From Rufibacter immobilis (lineage in GTDB: Bacteria; Bacteroidota; Bacteroidia; Cytophagales; Hymenobacteraceae), in contig NZ_RJJE01000017.1 in NCBI RefSeq assembly GCF_003721565.1, positions 186,001 to 250,000 of the forward strand: 64,000 nt of DNA. Reading direction: 5' to 3'. Position numbers and translations under genes: made by a program. The first letter of the stretch is position 1. The number at the start of each line of letters is the position of its first letter. Below are positions 17,683 to 26,950 of the stretch, in pieces. The notes under the pieces were generated by a model that did no database searches, was not told where the DNA came from, and saw nothing but the letters and a program-made list of their open reading frames with translations.

Positions 17683-20559
17683 ATGAGATTTTTTTTGATT
17701 CTACTAGTGTTTTTGCCCTTAATGTCATTCTCGCAAATAAGGGTAAGTAACAAAAGTGAAAACCGGAGCAAGTACTTCGCGATAGCCGACAAAGACGCCA
17801 CGCCAACGATTCTGTATGACGCCTCTGAAAACGTATTGGTGAAAAAGTCAGCCGGATTCCTGGCCGACGATATTAAAAAGGTCTCAGGCAGGAAGGCACC
17901 CGTCTCATCTACAGGCGACGCCCCGGAGGGTGACATCATTATAGTCGCCACGGTCGGGAAGAGCCCCCTTGTCGAAAGGCTAGTTGCTGCAAAGAAGCTA
18001 GATGTTGCCCCTATAAAAGGGCAGTGGGAACGGTTTATTATCCAAACTGTCAAGGACCCTTTCCCAGGGGTGAAGCAGGCGCTAGTGATTGTGGGGAGCG
18101 ATAGGCGCGGGGCTGCCTATGGGGTATTTACCCTTTCAGAAAAGATGGGTGTCTCACCATGGTATTGGTGGGCTGATGTCCCGGTCAAAAAGAATGACAA
18201 AATATACCTTCAAAATGGCCGGCATGTTTCGGAGGGCCCGTCCGTAAAATTCCGTGGGATTTTCCTCAACGATGAGGCCCCGGCCCTTACCAATTGGGCA
18301 AAGGAAAAATTCGGGGGTTTCAACCACGTGTTTTACGAGAAAGTGTACGAGCTCCTGCTGAGGAACAAAGCCAACTACCTCTGGCCGGCTATGTGGCTCC
18401 CCAACGCCTTCTCCGCCGATGACCCAGAGAACCCACGCGTGGCCGATGAATACGGCATCGTCATCTCCACAAGCCACCATGAACCCATGATGCGGTCCCA
18501 CCACGAGTGGAGCCGGTTCAACGGCGGGGCTTGGAACTACGAGACGAACAAGGAAAAACTGCGGGAGTTCTGGCGCGGCGGCGTCAAGCGCATGGGAAAC
18601 TATGAGAGCGTGGTGACGGTGGGCATGCGGGGCGATGGTGACGAGGGCATGTCGGAACATACAGCTGTAGACCTGATGAAGACCATCATCGCTGACCAGC
18701 GGCAGATTATAGCAGAGGAGACCGGAAAACCGGCGAAAGAAACACCGCAAGTGTGGGCCATCTACAAGGAGGTGCAGGATTACTATGACAAAGGGATGCG
18801 GGTGGACGAGGACATCATCACCCTTTTCTCCGATGATAACTGGGGTAACATCCGTTACCTGCCCAAGAAGGAAGACCAGACAGCCAAAAGGAAGTACGGC
18901 ATGTACTATCACTTTGACTATGTCGGCGCTCCGGTATCCTACAGGTGGCACAATGTCACCCAGATAGAGCGCGTCTGGGAACAGATGAACCTTACCTACG
19001 AATGGGGAGTGAGAGACCTGTGGCTGGTGAACGTGGGCGATTTAAAACCGATGGAGTTCCCCATCAGTTTCTTCCTTGACTACGCGTGGGATACCAAAAT
19101 GAAAGCCTCTGATTTGCCTAACTATTACGTAAACTGGGCGGAGCAGCAGTTTGGAGCGGATCATGCCCGGGAAATCGCCCAAATCATGTCCCTCTATAAC
19201 AAATACAATGCGAGGCGGACCCCGGAGATGCTGGCTCCGGACACCTACAGCCACCAGAACTACCGGGAAGCGGACAGGGTAATAGAGGAGTTCAACCAGT
19301 TGTTGAGCAAAAGCAAGGCCATCTATGAAAAACTACCTAAAAGTCATAAATCTGCGTTTTACCAGTTGGTTCATTCTCCCATAGAGATGAGCGCTAATCT
19401 AAACGAGATGTACGTGGCCGCCGGGAAAAACAAGCTATACGCTGAGCAGGGAAGGGCCTCAGCAAACTCCTATGCCGAAAAGGTGAAAGGCTTGTTCTTG
19501 AAAGATGCCGAGCTTACCCGCCAGTTCCATGAGGAATTGGAAGGTGGCAAATGGAACCACATGATGTCTCAGACCCATATCGGATACACCAGCTGGAACC
19601 ACCCACCTGCAAACAAAATGCCTGCAGTATCATACATTCAAATGGATAGTTCGGCACTGCTTGGTTTTATGGTGGAACATGGGGTGAACCCCGCCTGGGG
19701 AGGATTCAGCGTAGAAGGGCATGGGCTTTTCAGCCCCGCGTTCAGCAGGTTCGATCCGATTAACAGGCAGAGCTACTACTTGGAGATGTACAACAGAGGT
19801 GGTGGTATTTTAAACTACTCAATAGAGCCTAAAAACGATTGGATTAAACTGTCTAAAAAAGAGGGCAGCATCAGGTACGACGAGAAGGTGTATGTCAGCA
19901 TTGATTGGGACAGAGCCCCGAAAGGGAAAGCCACCGGAGCGATCCTAGTCAAAGGGGCCGGTAAGGAATACACTGTGGCAGTCCCTATCCGGAATAACCT
20001 GCCCAAAGCCTCCGGTTTCGTCGAGAACAATGGCGTAGTATCGATTGAGGCTGCCCGTTTTATAAGGAAATCCGACTCCAAGGACATCAGCTGGACTGTG
20101 GTCCCCAATCTGGGCCGAACCAGCTCCTCCATCACAATTGAGCCCGCGAATGCCGAGAGGCAAAAACCAGGCGAGAACGCGCCGCGGGTGGAGTACGAAT
20201 TCACCATTTTCGATGGGGGTGACCTGAAGGTGGAGGCTTACCTTTCCCCAATCCAGAACTATAAAAAGAATGAGGGGCTAAAATACGCCATCGCCATTGA
20301 CAACGAGGAGCCGCATATCGTCAATATCAACGAGGGGGAGGTTAAGCCGGACTACGAGTATGCCGAGTGGTGGTCAAAGTCCGTGGCGGATCACATCAAG
20401 AAGAAGACCTCCGTCCACAGGGCCGTCAAACCAGGCAAGCACACCTTAAAAATCTGGATGGTGGACCCGGGCGTTGTTTTCCAGAAGTTCGTGATTGACG
20501 CGGGTGGGCTGAAATCAAGTTACCTGGGGCCTCCGGAAAGTATCAATTTGAAACCATAA
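17683..20559 (+). CDS. Alpha-glucuronidase, GH115 (copy A)
   Basis: 958 residues with a signal peptide (about 1-18, ending SFSQ). GH115 landmarks include GSDRRGAAYGVFTLSEKMG, PWYWWADVPV, KFRGIFLNDEAPALTNW, NYLWPAMW, TSHHEPMMRSHHEW, VGMRGDGDE, KEVQDYYDKGMRV and the C-terminal MVDPGVVFQKFVIDAGG. GH115 enzymes remove (methyl)glucuronic acid from internal as well as terminal xylose residues, complementing GH67. It is closely similar along its length to copy B at 23821, so the two look like an ancient duplication. A decayed GH43 fragment follows directly, whereas copy B is followed by an intact GH43. Confidence 0.93.
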   Translation: MRFFLILLVFLPLMSFSQIRVSNKSENRSKYFAIADKDATPTILYDASENVLVKKSAGFLADDIKKVSGRKAPVSSTGDAPEGDIIIVATVGKSPLVERLVAAKKLDVAPIKGQWERFIIQTVKDPFPGVKQALVIVGSDRRGAAYGVFTLSEKMGVSPWYWWADVPVKKNDKIYLQNGRHVSEGPSVKFRGIFLNDEAPALTNWAKEKFGGFNHVFYEKVYELLLRNKANYLWPAMWLPNAFSADDPENPRVADEYGIVISTSHHEPMMRSHHEWSRFNGGAWNYETNKEKLREFWRGGVKRMGNYESVVTVGMRGDGDEGMSEHTAVDLMKTIIADQRQIIAEETGKPAKETPQVWAIYKEVQDYYDKGMRVDEDIITLFSDDNWGNIRYLPKKEDQTAKRKYGMYYHFDYVGAPVSYRWHNVTQIERVWEQMNLTYEWGVRDLWLVNVGDLKPMEFPISFFLDYAWDTKMKASDLPNYYVNWAEQQFGADHAREIAQIMSLYNKYNARRTPEMLAPDTYSHQNYREADRVIEEFNQLLSKSKAIYEKLPKSHKSAFYQLVHSPIEMSANLNEMYVAAGKNKLYAEQGRASANSYAEKVKGLFLKDAELTRQFHEELEGGKWNHMMSQTHIGYTSWNHPPANKMPAVSYIQMDSSALLGFMVEHGVNPAWGGFSVEGHGLFSPAFSRFDPINRQSYYLEMYNRGGGILNYSIEPKNDWIKLSKKEGSIRYDEKVYVSIDWDRAPKGKATGAILVKGAGKEYTVAVPIRNNLPKASGFVENNGVVSIEAARFIRKSDSKDISWTVVPNLGRTSSSITIEPANAERQKPGENAPRVEYEFTIFDGGDLKVEAYLSPIQNYKKNEGLKYAIAIDNEEPHIVNINEGEVKPDYEYAEWWSKSVADHIKKKTSVHRAVKPGKHTLKIWMVDPGVVFQKFVIDAGGLKSSYLGPPESINLKP

Positions 20560-20580
20560 TATAAAACTATCCATACCTGT

Positions 20581-21020
20581 CGCTTCTAACGAGTTTGCAG
20601 GTATGGTTGCCCTTCAGAGTGAGAAGCACTACTATGCCTTGGGCAAGACTAACTCCAATGGTCAGGAAGTGGTACAACTGAGCAATTCTCTGGACAGGCG
20701 ACCCAGAAACCACCGTGCTGGCTGAGGCTCCTTTAAAAAGCAAAGACTCAAAAAAGCCGCTTTACCTTAAAGTAGAATTTAAAGCAGGACAACACGCCTT
20801 ATATCATGGTACAAAAGAAGGCGCCTAGATGCTGCTAAAACACGAGGTAGTTAAAATGTTTTTGAGCACACGCACAGCAGGTGGCTTTGTGGGAGTAACC
20901 TTGGATAAGTATGCGAACTCATAAGAGAAGCCCTCCACCAATAAAGCTACTTTTGATTGGTTCAATTACGAGGGCAAAGACCCAATCTACGAGGCAATAA
21001 CCACCGCAAAAGCTAAATAA
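20581..21020 (+). pseudogene. Remnant of a GH43 glycosidase (C-terminal domain)
   Basis: The stretch encodes, with one frame change and two in-frame stops, a match to the last third of the intact GH43 at 26951. Frame one (20581-20685) reads NEFAGMVALQSEKHYYALG, matching NEFAGLVAFQNDEHYYTIG. After a shift near 20698 the other frame reads KSKDSKKPLYLKVEFKAGQH, a stop, then LSTRTAGGFVGVTL, a second stop, then PSTNKATFDWFNYEGKDPIYE, matching the intact copy block by block. The catalytic five-blade propeller is missing. It lies just after GH115 copy A, so an ancestral GH115-GH43 unit probably existed here too. Confidence 0.9.
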
Positions 21021-21165
21021 GAGTACTTGTGCCTTCCGGTTAGCGGGGACGGATTCAGAAATGGAAGCTTCGCAACGTATAATAAAGAGTACTTTAAGAC
21101 TCAAGATTCCAAAAAATCAATAATTACCATCAACTTAACCGTTGAGCTTTTAACCTACTAAAACT

Positions 21166-22338
21166 ATGCCATTACTACAAAGCTGGAGATGGTACGGGCC
21201 AAATGACCCTGTAACCCTCCAAGATGTGAAACAGGCCGGGGCTACCGGTATTGTCAGTGCCTTACACCATATTCCTCATGGTGAAATCTGGCCATTGGAG
21301 GAGATACAAGAACGGAAACGCATCATAGAAGAAGCGGGCCTTACCTGGGCGGTGGTGGAAAGTGTGCCCGTACACGAGGCCATCAAAACTCGTACGGGTA
21401 ACTATGAACATTACCTGGAAAATTACCGGCAATCGCTCCGTAACCTGGCTTCTGCTGGCCTCAAAACCATCTGCTACAACTTCATGCCCGTACTGGACTG
21501 GACCAGAACAAATTTAGGACTGGAACTCTGGAACGGGGCCAAAGCCCTTTACTTTGACTGGGCAGATCTTGCCGTTTTTGATCTTTATATTTTAAAGAGA
21601 GAAGGCGCGGAGCAAGATTATACGGAGGCTGTAGTACAGCAAGCCAAAGATCGTTTTAAATCTTACTCGCAGGAGAAACTGGAGGAACTAAGTGAAATTA
21701 TCCGGATGGGCGTGCCCATGGAAGGATATATTTCATTGGAACACCTCACAGAAAGTATCGGGATATATAAAGAAATTGGTCATGCCGGACTGCGGGAGAA
21801 CCTGGCCTATTTCCTGGAATCCATTATGGATGTGTGCGAGGAGAACGGCCTCAAAATGACCATTCACCCAGATGACCCACCTTACCCAATCCTGGGCCTG
21901 CCCAGAATTGCCTCCAATAAAGAAGACCTGGAGTATATCATCAACCGTGTAGACCGAGTGCCAAACGGTATCTGTTTCTGTACGGGTTCTTTGGGAGCCG
22001 GCGGACACAATAATCCGGTAGAGATTCTTAAATCAGTGGGGCACCGCGTGTACTTCGCGCACTTGCGCAACGTGAAGAAAGATGAAAATGGCAACTTCTA
22101 TGAGTCTGACCATTTGGCCGGCGATGTGGACATGTACGGGGTCATGAAAAAGTTAGTGGCAATCAATCGGGACCGCCAGGAGCCTATCCCGTTCCGCCCA
22201 GACCATGGACATCAAATGCTGGATGATTTGCATAAAGTAACCAATCCTGGTTATTCCGCTATTGGGCGTTTACGCGGTTTGGCTGAATTGCGCGGATTGG
22301 AAATGGGAATTGAAAAGTCCATCTACAGTACTAACTAA
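21166..22338 (+). CDS. uxuA: Mannonate dehydratase
   Basis: A 390-residue cytoplasmic enzyme that dehydrates D-mannonate to 2-keto-3-deoxy-D-gluconate. Recognised from MPLLQSWRWYGPNDPV, GIVSALHHIPHGEIWP, KTICYNFMPVLDWTRT, MTIHPDDPPYPILGLPR, NGICFCTGSLGAGGHNNP, and the metal-binding and active-site block PFRPDHGHQMLDD. Length and N-terminus agree with the UxuA family. uxaC begins 5 nt after its stop, so the two are co-translated. Together with UxaC and the SDR at 7529 it would complete glucuronate to KDG. KDG kinase and aldolase are not in this window. Confidence 0.95.
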   Translation: MPLLQSWRWYGPNDPVTLQDVKQAGATGIVSALHHIPHGEIWPLEEIQERKRIIEEAGLTWAVVESVPVHEAIKTRTGNYEHYLENYRQSLRNLASAGLKTICYNFMPVLDWTRTNLGLELWNGAKALYFDWADLAVFDLYILKREGAEQDYTEAVVQQAKDRFKSYSQEKLEELSEIIRMGVPMEGYISLEHLTESIGIYKEIGHAGLRENLAYFLESIMDVCEENGLKMTIHPDDPPYPILGLPRIASNKEDLEYIINRVDRVPNGICFCTGSLGAGGHNNPVEILKSVGHRVYFAHLRNVKKDENGNFYESDHLAGDVDMYGVMKKLVAINRDRQEPIPFRPDHGHQMLDDLHKVTNPGYSAIGRLRGLAELRGLEMGIEKSIYSTN

Positions 22339-22343
22339 ATGCT

Positions 22344-23813
22344 ATGCAAGAGAGCTTCATTTCAAGCCCCCCGGATGCTTCTCGCGCAGTACAGCCCGCT
22401 ACCGCGAGCTTCCTCAACGAGCATTTCCTGCTTTATACTGAAACCAGCAGGAGATTGTATCATGAGTATGCTAAAAGCTTACCCATTATAGATTACCATT
22501 GCCACCTCTCGCCGGAGGCCATCGCCAAAAACCAGAACTATGAGAACCTGACCAGCATTTGGCTGGCAAGTGATCATTACAAGTGGCGCGCTATGCGCGC
22601 CCTAGGTGTTGAAGAGAAATTTATCACAGGCAATGCCACAGACGAGGAAAAGTTTCTGAAATGGGCGGCGGTAGTGCCTTATACTTTGCGCAATCCCCTG
22701 TACCACTGGACGCATATGGAGCTCCAGAATCCGTTTGGTGTGCACGAACTCCTGACTGAGCGGAACGCGCAACAAGTATATACCCATTGCAACGGATTGC
22801 TGCAACAGCCCAGTTTCACACCACAGGGTTTGCTTACCCATTTTGGAGTGGAAATGGTAGGCACCACAGATGACCCCACCGATGACCTGGCGTACCACCA
22901 ACAGATAGCAGCTTCTGGCTTTAAAACGAAGGTGTTGCCCTCGTTCAGGCCAGACAAAGTTTTCAACTTAGCCGGGGGCGATGCCTTCCGAGAATACATC
23001 CGGCTGCTGGCAAACGTAAGTGGCGTGGACATCTTCAATCTGGATACGCTGCTGGAGGCTCTGGAAAAGAGAGTCACCTATTTCCATGATCATGGCTGCA
23101 GAATCTCAGACCACGGTCTTACTAACTTACCCAGCCTCGGTTTACCTACTCATCAGCTAGAAAGAGTTCTGACGGACGTACTAGCTGGAAATGATGCCGA
23201 GGCCGCTGCCCACCAGGAATCCTTCACGGCTTTTCTGTTGCTGGAGTTGTGCCGCATGTACAGCCATAAAGGCTGGGTACAGCAGTTCCATGTGGGGGCG
23301 TTGCGCAATAGCAATACCCGCATGCTTAAAGTAAATGGACCAGACACGGGCTATGATTCCATTGGCGATTACCCGCACATCCAGAACATGGCCAACTTTT
23401 TTAATGAGCTGGAGAAGCAGAACAGCCTTACCAAAACTATTATCTACAACCTGAATCCTGCAGACAATGCCGCTTTCGCGACCATGATCGGGAATTTTCA
23501 GGGGGGTGGAATCAAAGGCAAGATGCAGTTTGGTTCTGCCTGGTGGTTCCTGGACAACCTGGATGGTATGAAACAACAGTTGGATGCTCTTTCCACCATG
23601 GGGCTTATCAGCTGCTTTGTGGGTATGCTCACAGACTCCCGCAGTTTTCTGTCTTACTCCAGACACGAGTATTTCCGGCGTTTGCTTTGCAACATTCTGG
23701 GCGAGGAGATGGAGAAAGGACTGCTGCCCATGGACCTACCCTGGATTGGTAAAATGGTACAGGATATCTGCTACTTCAACGCAAAAGATTATTTCCCTTC
23801 TTCCACTCAATAA
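22344..23813 (+). CDS. uxaC: Glucuronate isomerase
   Basis: A 489-residue uronate isomerase of the amidohydrolase superfamily. It converts D-glucuronate to D-fructuronate. The metal-binding IIDYHCHLSPE motif lies near residue 50; other family blocks are WKWRAMRALGV-like (HYKWRAMRALG), TTDDPTDDL, LPSFRPDKV, HVGALRNSN, and the end region FVGMLTDSRSFLSYSRHEYFRR. It has no signal peptide. It is tightly coupled to uxuA upstream, and GH115 copy B begins 7 nt after its stop, so release of glucuronate and its breakdown are in one transcript. Confidence 0.95.
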   Translation: MQESFISSPPDASRAVQPATASFLNEHFLLYTETSRRLYHEYAKSLPIIDYHCHLSPEAIAKNQNYENLTSIWLASDHYKWRAMRALGVEEKFITGNATDEEKFLKWAAVVPYTLRNPLYHWTHMELQNPFGVHELLTERNAQQVYTHCNGLLQQPSFTPQGLLTHFGVEMVGTTDDPTDDLAYHQQIAASGFKTKVLPSFRPDKVFNLAGGDAFREYIRLLANVSGVDIFNLDTLLEALEKRVTYFHDHGCRISDHGLTNLPSLGLPTHQLERVLTDVLAGNDAEAAAHQESFTAFLLLELCRMYSHKGWVQQFHVGALRNSNTRMLKVNGPDTGYDSIGDYPHIQNMANFFNELEKQNSLTKTIIYNLNPADNAAFATMIGNFQGGGIKGKMQFGSAWWFLDNLDGMKQQLDALSTMGLISCFVGMLTDSRSFLSYSRHEYFRRLLCNILGEEMEKGLLPMDLPWIGKMVQDICYFNAKDYFPSSTQ

Positions 23814-23820
23814 CGCATTC

Positions 23821-26751
23821 ATGAATACACCTAACCCAACTTACCCCGCAAAAGAGAGCCACCGCCATACGTTATGGAAAAGCCTGTTGGTGTTCCTGTT
23901 AACAGTAGTGGCAGCTCCTTCGGCGTTTGCTTTAGATGATGTTTCTTATATCTCCAGCGTAAAGAAAAACAGTTCCTTTCCCTTGGCGGAAGCCGGTAAG
24001 CCAGCCCAGTTCTTTATCAATGACAGTGACTTTCCGGGGGTGATCAGAGCGTTCCGGGATCTGCAGGCCGATGTGAAACGGGTCACCCAAACAGAACCTG
24101 TCTTTACCGTAGGCAAGAAAGCACCTAAATCCAGAACCTTAGTACTGGCCGGCACATTAGGCAAAAGTCCTCTCATTGACCAGTTGGTGAAAAGCAAAAA
24201 GCTGGATGTGCAGGACCTGAAGGGGAAGTGGGAGAATTTTGTGGTGCAGGTAGTGAAGAAGCCCATGAAGGGAATAGACGAAGCCTTGGTGATTGTGGGG
24301 AGTGATAAACGCGGCACCATCTACGGCATCTATGACGTATCGGCGCAGATAGGAGTAACCCCGTGGTATTGGTGGGCAGATGTGCCCGTAAAGCAGCAGC
24401 AGAATCTGTATGTAGCGGAAGGCCGCCACACCAAAGGAACTCCGGCCGTGAAGTACCGCGGCATTTTCATCAATGACGAGGCTCCGGCGCTTTCCAATTG
24501 GTCTAAAGAGCAGTTTGGCGGCTTCAACCACAAATTCTATGAGAAGGTGTTTGAGTTGATCCTGCGCATGAAAGGCAATTACCTGTGGCCCGCCATGTGG
24601 GGCAGCGCCTTCAACGACGACGACAAAATCAATCCGCAGGTAGCCGATATGTACGGGGTGGTGATGGGTACCTCGCACCATGAGCCGCTCATGCGGGCCC
24701 ATGATGAGTGGCGCCGGTACGGCTCCGGTCCCTGGAACTACAACACCAACCCCGAGAAACTGAGAGAATTCTGGAAAGGCGGAATAGAGCGCATGAACGG
24801 GTATGAGAGCATCGTCTCAGTGGGCATGCGCGGCGATGGCGACGAACCCATGAGCGAGGAAAGCAACATAGGGCTATTAGAGAAAATTGTGGCCGACCAG
24901 CGTAAAATCATTTCTGAGGTAACGGGCAAAGACGCTTCGCAGCAACCGCAGCTTTGGGCGCTCTACAAAGAAGTGCAGGATTACTACGACAAAGGCATGC
25001 GGGTACCCGATGACGTAACTCTACTGCTGGCCGATGACAACTGGGGCAACATCCGGAAGTTACCCAAAGTAGGGGAAAAGCAGCACGCGGGCGGGTACGG
25101 CATCTACTACCACTTTGACTATGTGGGTGGACCACGTAACTACAAATGGTTGAACACCAATCCTATTGCCAGAATATGGGAGCAGATGCACCTTGCCTAC
25201 CAACACAAAGCCGACCGCATCTGGATTGTGAACGTGGGAGACATCAAACCCATGGAATTCCCCACGGAGTTCTTCCTGGATTATGCCTGGAACCCTGAGA
25301 AATGGCCAGCCAGTAGGTTAGAGGAGTATACCCGACTCTGGGCCGAGCGTCAGTTTGGTGCAGAGCATGCCCCGGCCATTGCAGATCTTCTAGCCAAGTA
25401 CACCAAGTACAATGGTCGCCGTAAGCCCGAATTGATATCTCCGAACACTTACAGCCTTACCAACTATCAGGAAGCCGAAACCATAGTAGCTGACTACAAC
25501 CGTTTGGCGGAAGAAGCGGTGCGCGTTGGCAAAGCGCTGCCCGCCCAGTATCAAGACGCGTATTACCAGTTGGTGCTGTTCCCGGTTCAGGCCAGCGCCA
25601 ACCTGAATGAGCTGCATGTGACGGTAGGCCGTAACCGCCTGTACGCCCAGCAGGGGAGAGCCACCACCAACGACATGGCCGCTAAAGTGAAAACCCTGTT
25701 TGACCGTGACGCAGAGTTGACCAGAATCTACCACCAAGACATTGCCGGTGGCAAGTGGAACCACATGATGTCACAGACCCACATCAGCTACACCTACTGG
25801 CAGCAACCGGAGAAAGATGTGTTGCCAGAGGTGAAGCAGTTAAAGCTGCCCGCCACGGCAGAGATGGGCGTAGCCATTGAAGGGGCAACCCAGTGGTGGC
25901 CACAGGAGAAAGCCGAGGCGGTGTTGCCTACGTTCACTTCCTTTGAGCCCAAAGTACATTACCTGGAGATCTTCAACCGAGGGCAGGAGCCGTTCAACTA
26001 CAGCGTGAAAACGGGAGCACCCTGGCTGAAAGTATCGCAGGAAACCGGAACCGTGACTCAGGAGCAGCGCTTGTGGCTGAGCGTGGATTGGTCTAAAGCA
26101 CCCGCCGGAACCCAACGCATACCGGTAACCATCACAGGTCCCAAAGGCAAAAAAGTGGTAGTGCAGGCCGTGGTGCAGAATCCGGCGGCTCCCAAACCGA
26201 ATCAATTTACAGGTTTTGTGGAAAGCAACGGCTACGTTTCCATAGAGGCCCAACATTATACCCAGGCGGTAAACAACGGTTCCATCCAGTGGCTGCTGGT
26301 TCCAGATTTAGGACGTACCGCCTCGGCCATGACCACTACTCCGGTTACCGCGCCCAGCCAGACACCTGGCGGAAACAGTCCGCACCTGCAGTACAAAGTG
26401 CATCTGCAGAACAGCGGTGAAGTGAAAGTTCAGGTGTATCTGTCACCCACCCTCAACTTCCATAACACCCAAGGCCTGCGCTATGCCATCTCCTTTGACG
26501 ATGAAGCGCCGCAAATCATCAACATGCACGCCAACCACACTGAGGGCGAATGGAACAGGAACGCGGGCAACAACATTGACATTGCGGTCTCTACCCATCA
26601 ACTGACCAAACCCGGCGAGCACGTGCTCAAATTCTGGATGGTAGACTCCGGAGTGGTCTTGCAGAAGATTGTCATAGACACCGGCGGACTGAAACCTAGT
26701 TATTTAGGGCCACCAGAAAGTGCCTATCAGCCGGAGCAAGCGGGTAAATAA
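23821..26751 (+). CDS. Alpha-glucuronidase, GH115 (copy B)
   Basis: The open frame extends into uxaC, but the natural start is the ATG at 23821, just after the uxaC stop; it gives a signal peptide with the hydrophobic core LLVFLLTVVAAPSAFA. The mature protein carries the same GH115 landmarks as copy A: GSDKRGTIYGIYDVSAQIG, PWYWWADVPV, KYRGIFINDEAPALSNW, NYLWPAMW, VGMRGDGDE, YYDKGMRVPDDVTLLLADDN and the C-terminal MVDSGVVLQKIVIDTGG. Two copies with different C-terminal and linker sequence may act on different glucuronate decorations. Element A6 begins at its stop codon. It is followed by the GH43 gene. Confidence 0.93.
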   Translation: MNTPNPTYPAKESHRHTLWKSLLVFLLTVVAAPSAFALDDVSYISSVKKNSSFPLAEAGKPAQFFINDSDFPGVIRAFRDLQADVKRVTQTEPVFTVGKKAPKSRTLVLAGTLGKSPLIDQLVKSKKLDVQDLKGKWENFVVQVVKKPMKGIDEALVIVGSDKRGTIYGIYDVSAQIGVTPWYWWADVPVKQQQNLYVAEGRHTKGTPAVKYRGIFINDEAPALSNWSKEQFGGFNHKFYEKVFELILRMKGNYLWPAMWGSAFNDDDKINPQVADMYGVVMGTSHHEPLMRAHDEWRRYGSGPWNYNTNPEKLREFWKGGIERMNGYESIVSVGMRGDGDEPMSEESNIGLLEKIVADQRKIISEVTGKDASQQPQLWALYKEVQDYYDKGMRVPDDVTLLLADDNWGNIRKLPKVGEKQHAGGYGIYYHFDYVGGPRNYKWLNTNPIARIWEQMHLAYQHKADRIWIVNVGDIKPMEFPTEFFLDYAWNPEKWPASRLEEYTRLWAERQFGAEHAPAIADLLAKYTKYNGRRKPELISPNTYSLTNYQEAETIVADYNRLAEEAVRVGKALPAQYQDAYYQLVLFPVQASANLNELHVTVGRNRLYAQQGRATTNDMAAKVKTLFDRDAELTRIYHQDIAGGKWNHMMSQTHISYTYWQQPEKDVLPEVKQLKLPATAEMGVAIEGATQWWPQEKAEAVLPTFTSFEPKVHYLEIFNRGQEPFNYSVKTGAPWLKVSQETGTVTQEQRLWLSVDWSKAPAGTQRIPVTITGPKGKKVVVQAVVQNPAAPKPNQFTGFVESNGYVSIEAQHYTQAVNNGSIQWLLVPDLGRTASAMTTTPVTAPSQTPGGNSPHLQYKVHLQNSGEVKVQVYLSPTLNFHNTQGLRYAISFDDEAPQIINMHANHTEGEWNRNAGNNIDIAVSTHQLTKPGEHVLKFWMVDSGVVLQKIVIDTGGLKPSYLGPPESAYQPEQAGK

Positions 26752-26796
26752 TTGCGTTTAGGGGCTGTTTTTCCAAAAACGGCCCCTAAACGCAGT
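26751..26796 (+). repeat. Class A palindromic element A6
   Basis: Core 26756-26791, CC centre, extended by 5 base pairs including one wobble. It begins at the last base of the GH115 copy B stop codon, the tightest gene contact in the family. Confidence 0.9.
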
Positions 26797-26852
26797 TGGC
26801 ATTAAGAAAGTCAACTACTCCCGTTGTTAAGCCTAAACATTGAATTAGAAAC

Positions 26853-26931
26853 AAGCACGAGGAGCAGGTTCATCGTTTAGAGCCTCTTTTTCTGAAATTC
26901 GCTCAAAACTGAGAACCGGCTCCTCGCGCTT
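26853..26931 (+). repeat. Class B element B2 with long private arms
   Basis: The class B core is 26875-26909 (GTTTAGAGCCTCTTTTT ... GCTCAAAAC). Unlike other class B copies, it is flanked by imperfect inverted arms of about 19 nt (AAGCACGAGGAGC-GGTTC and GAACC-GCTCCTCGCGCTT). The right arm ends 20 nt before the GH43 start. Confidence 0.75.
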
Positions 26932-26950
26932 GCCTAACTACCAAACGAAG

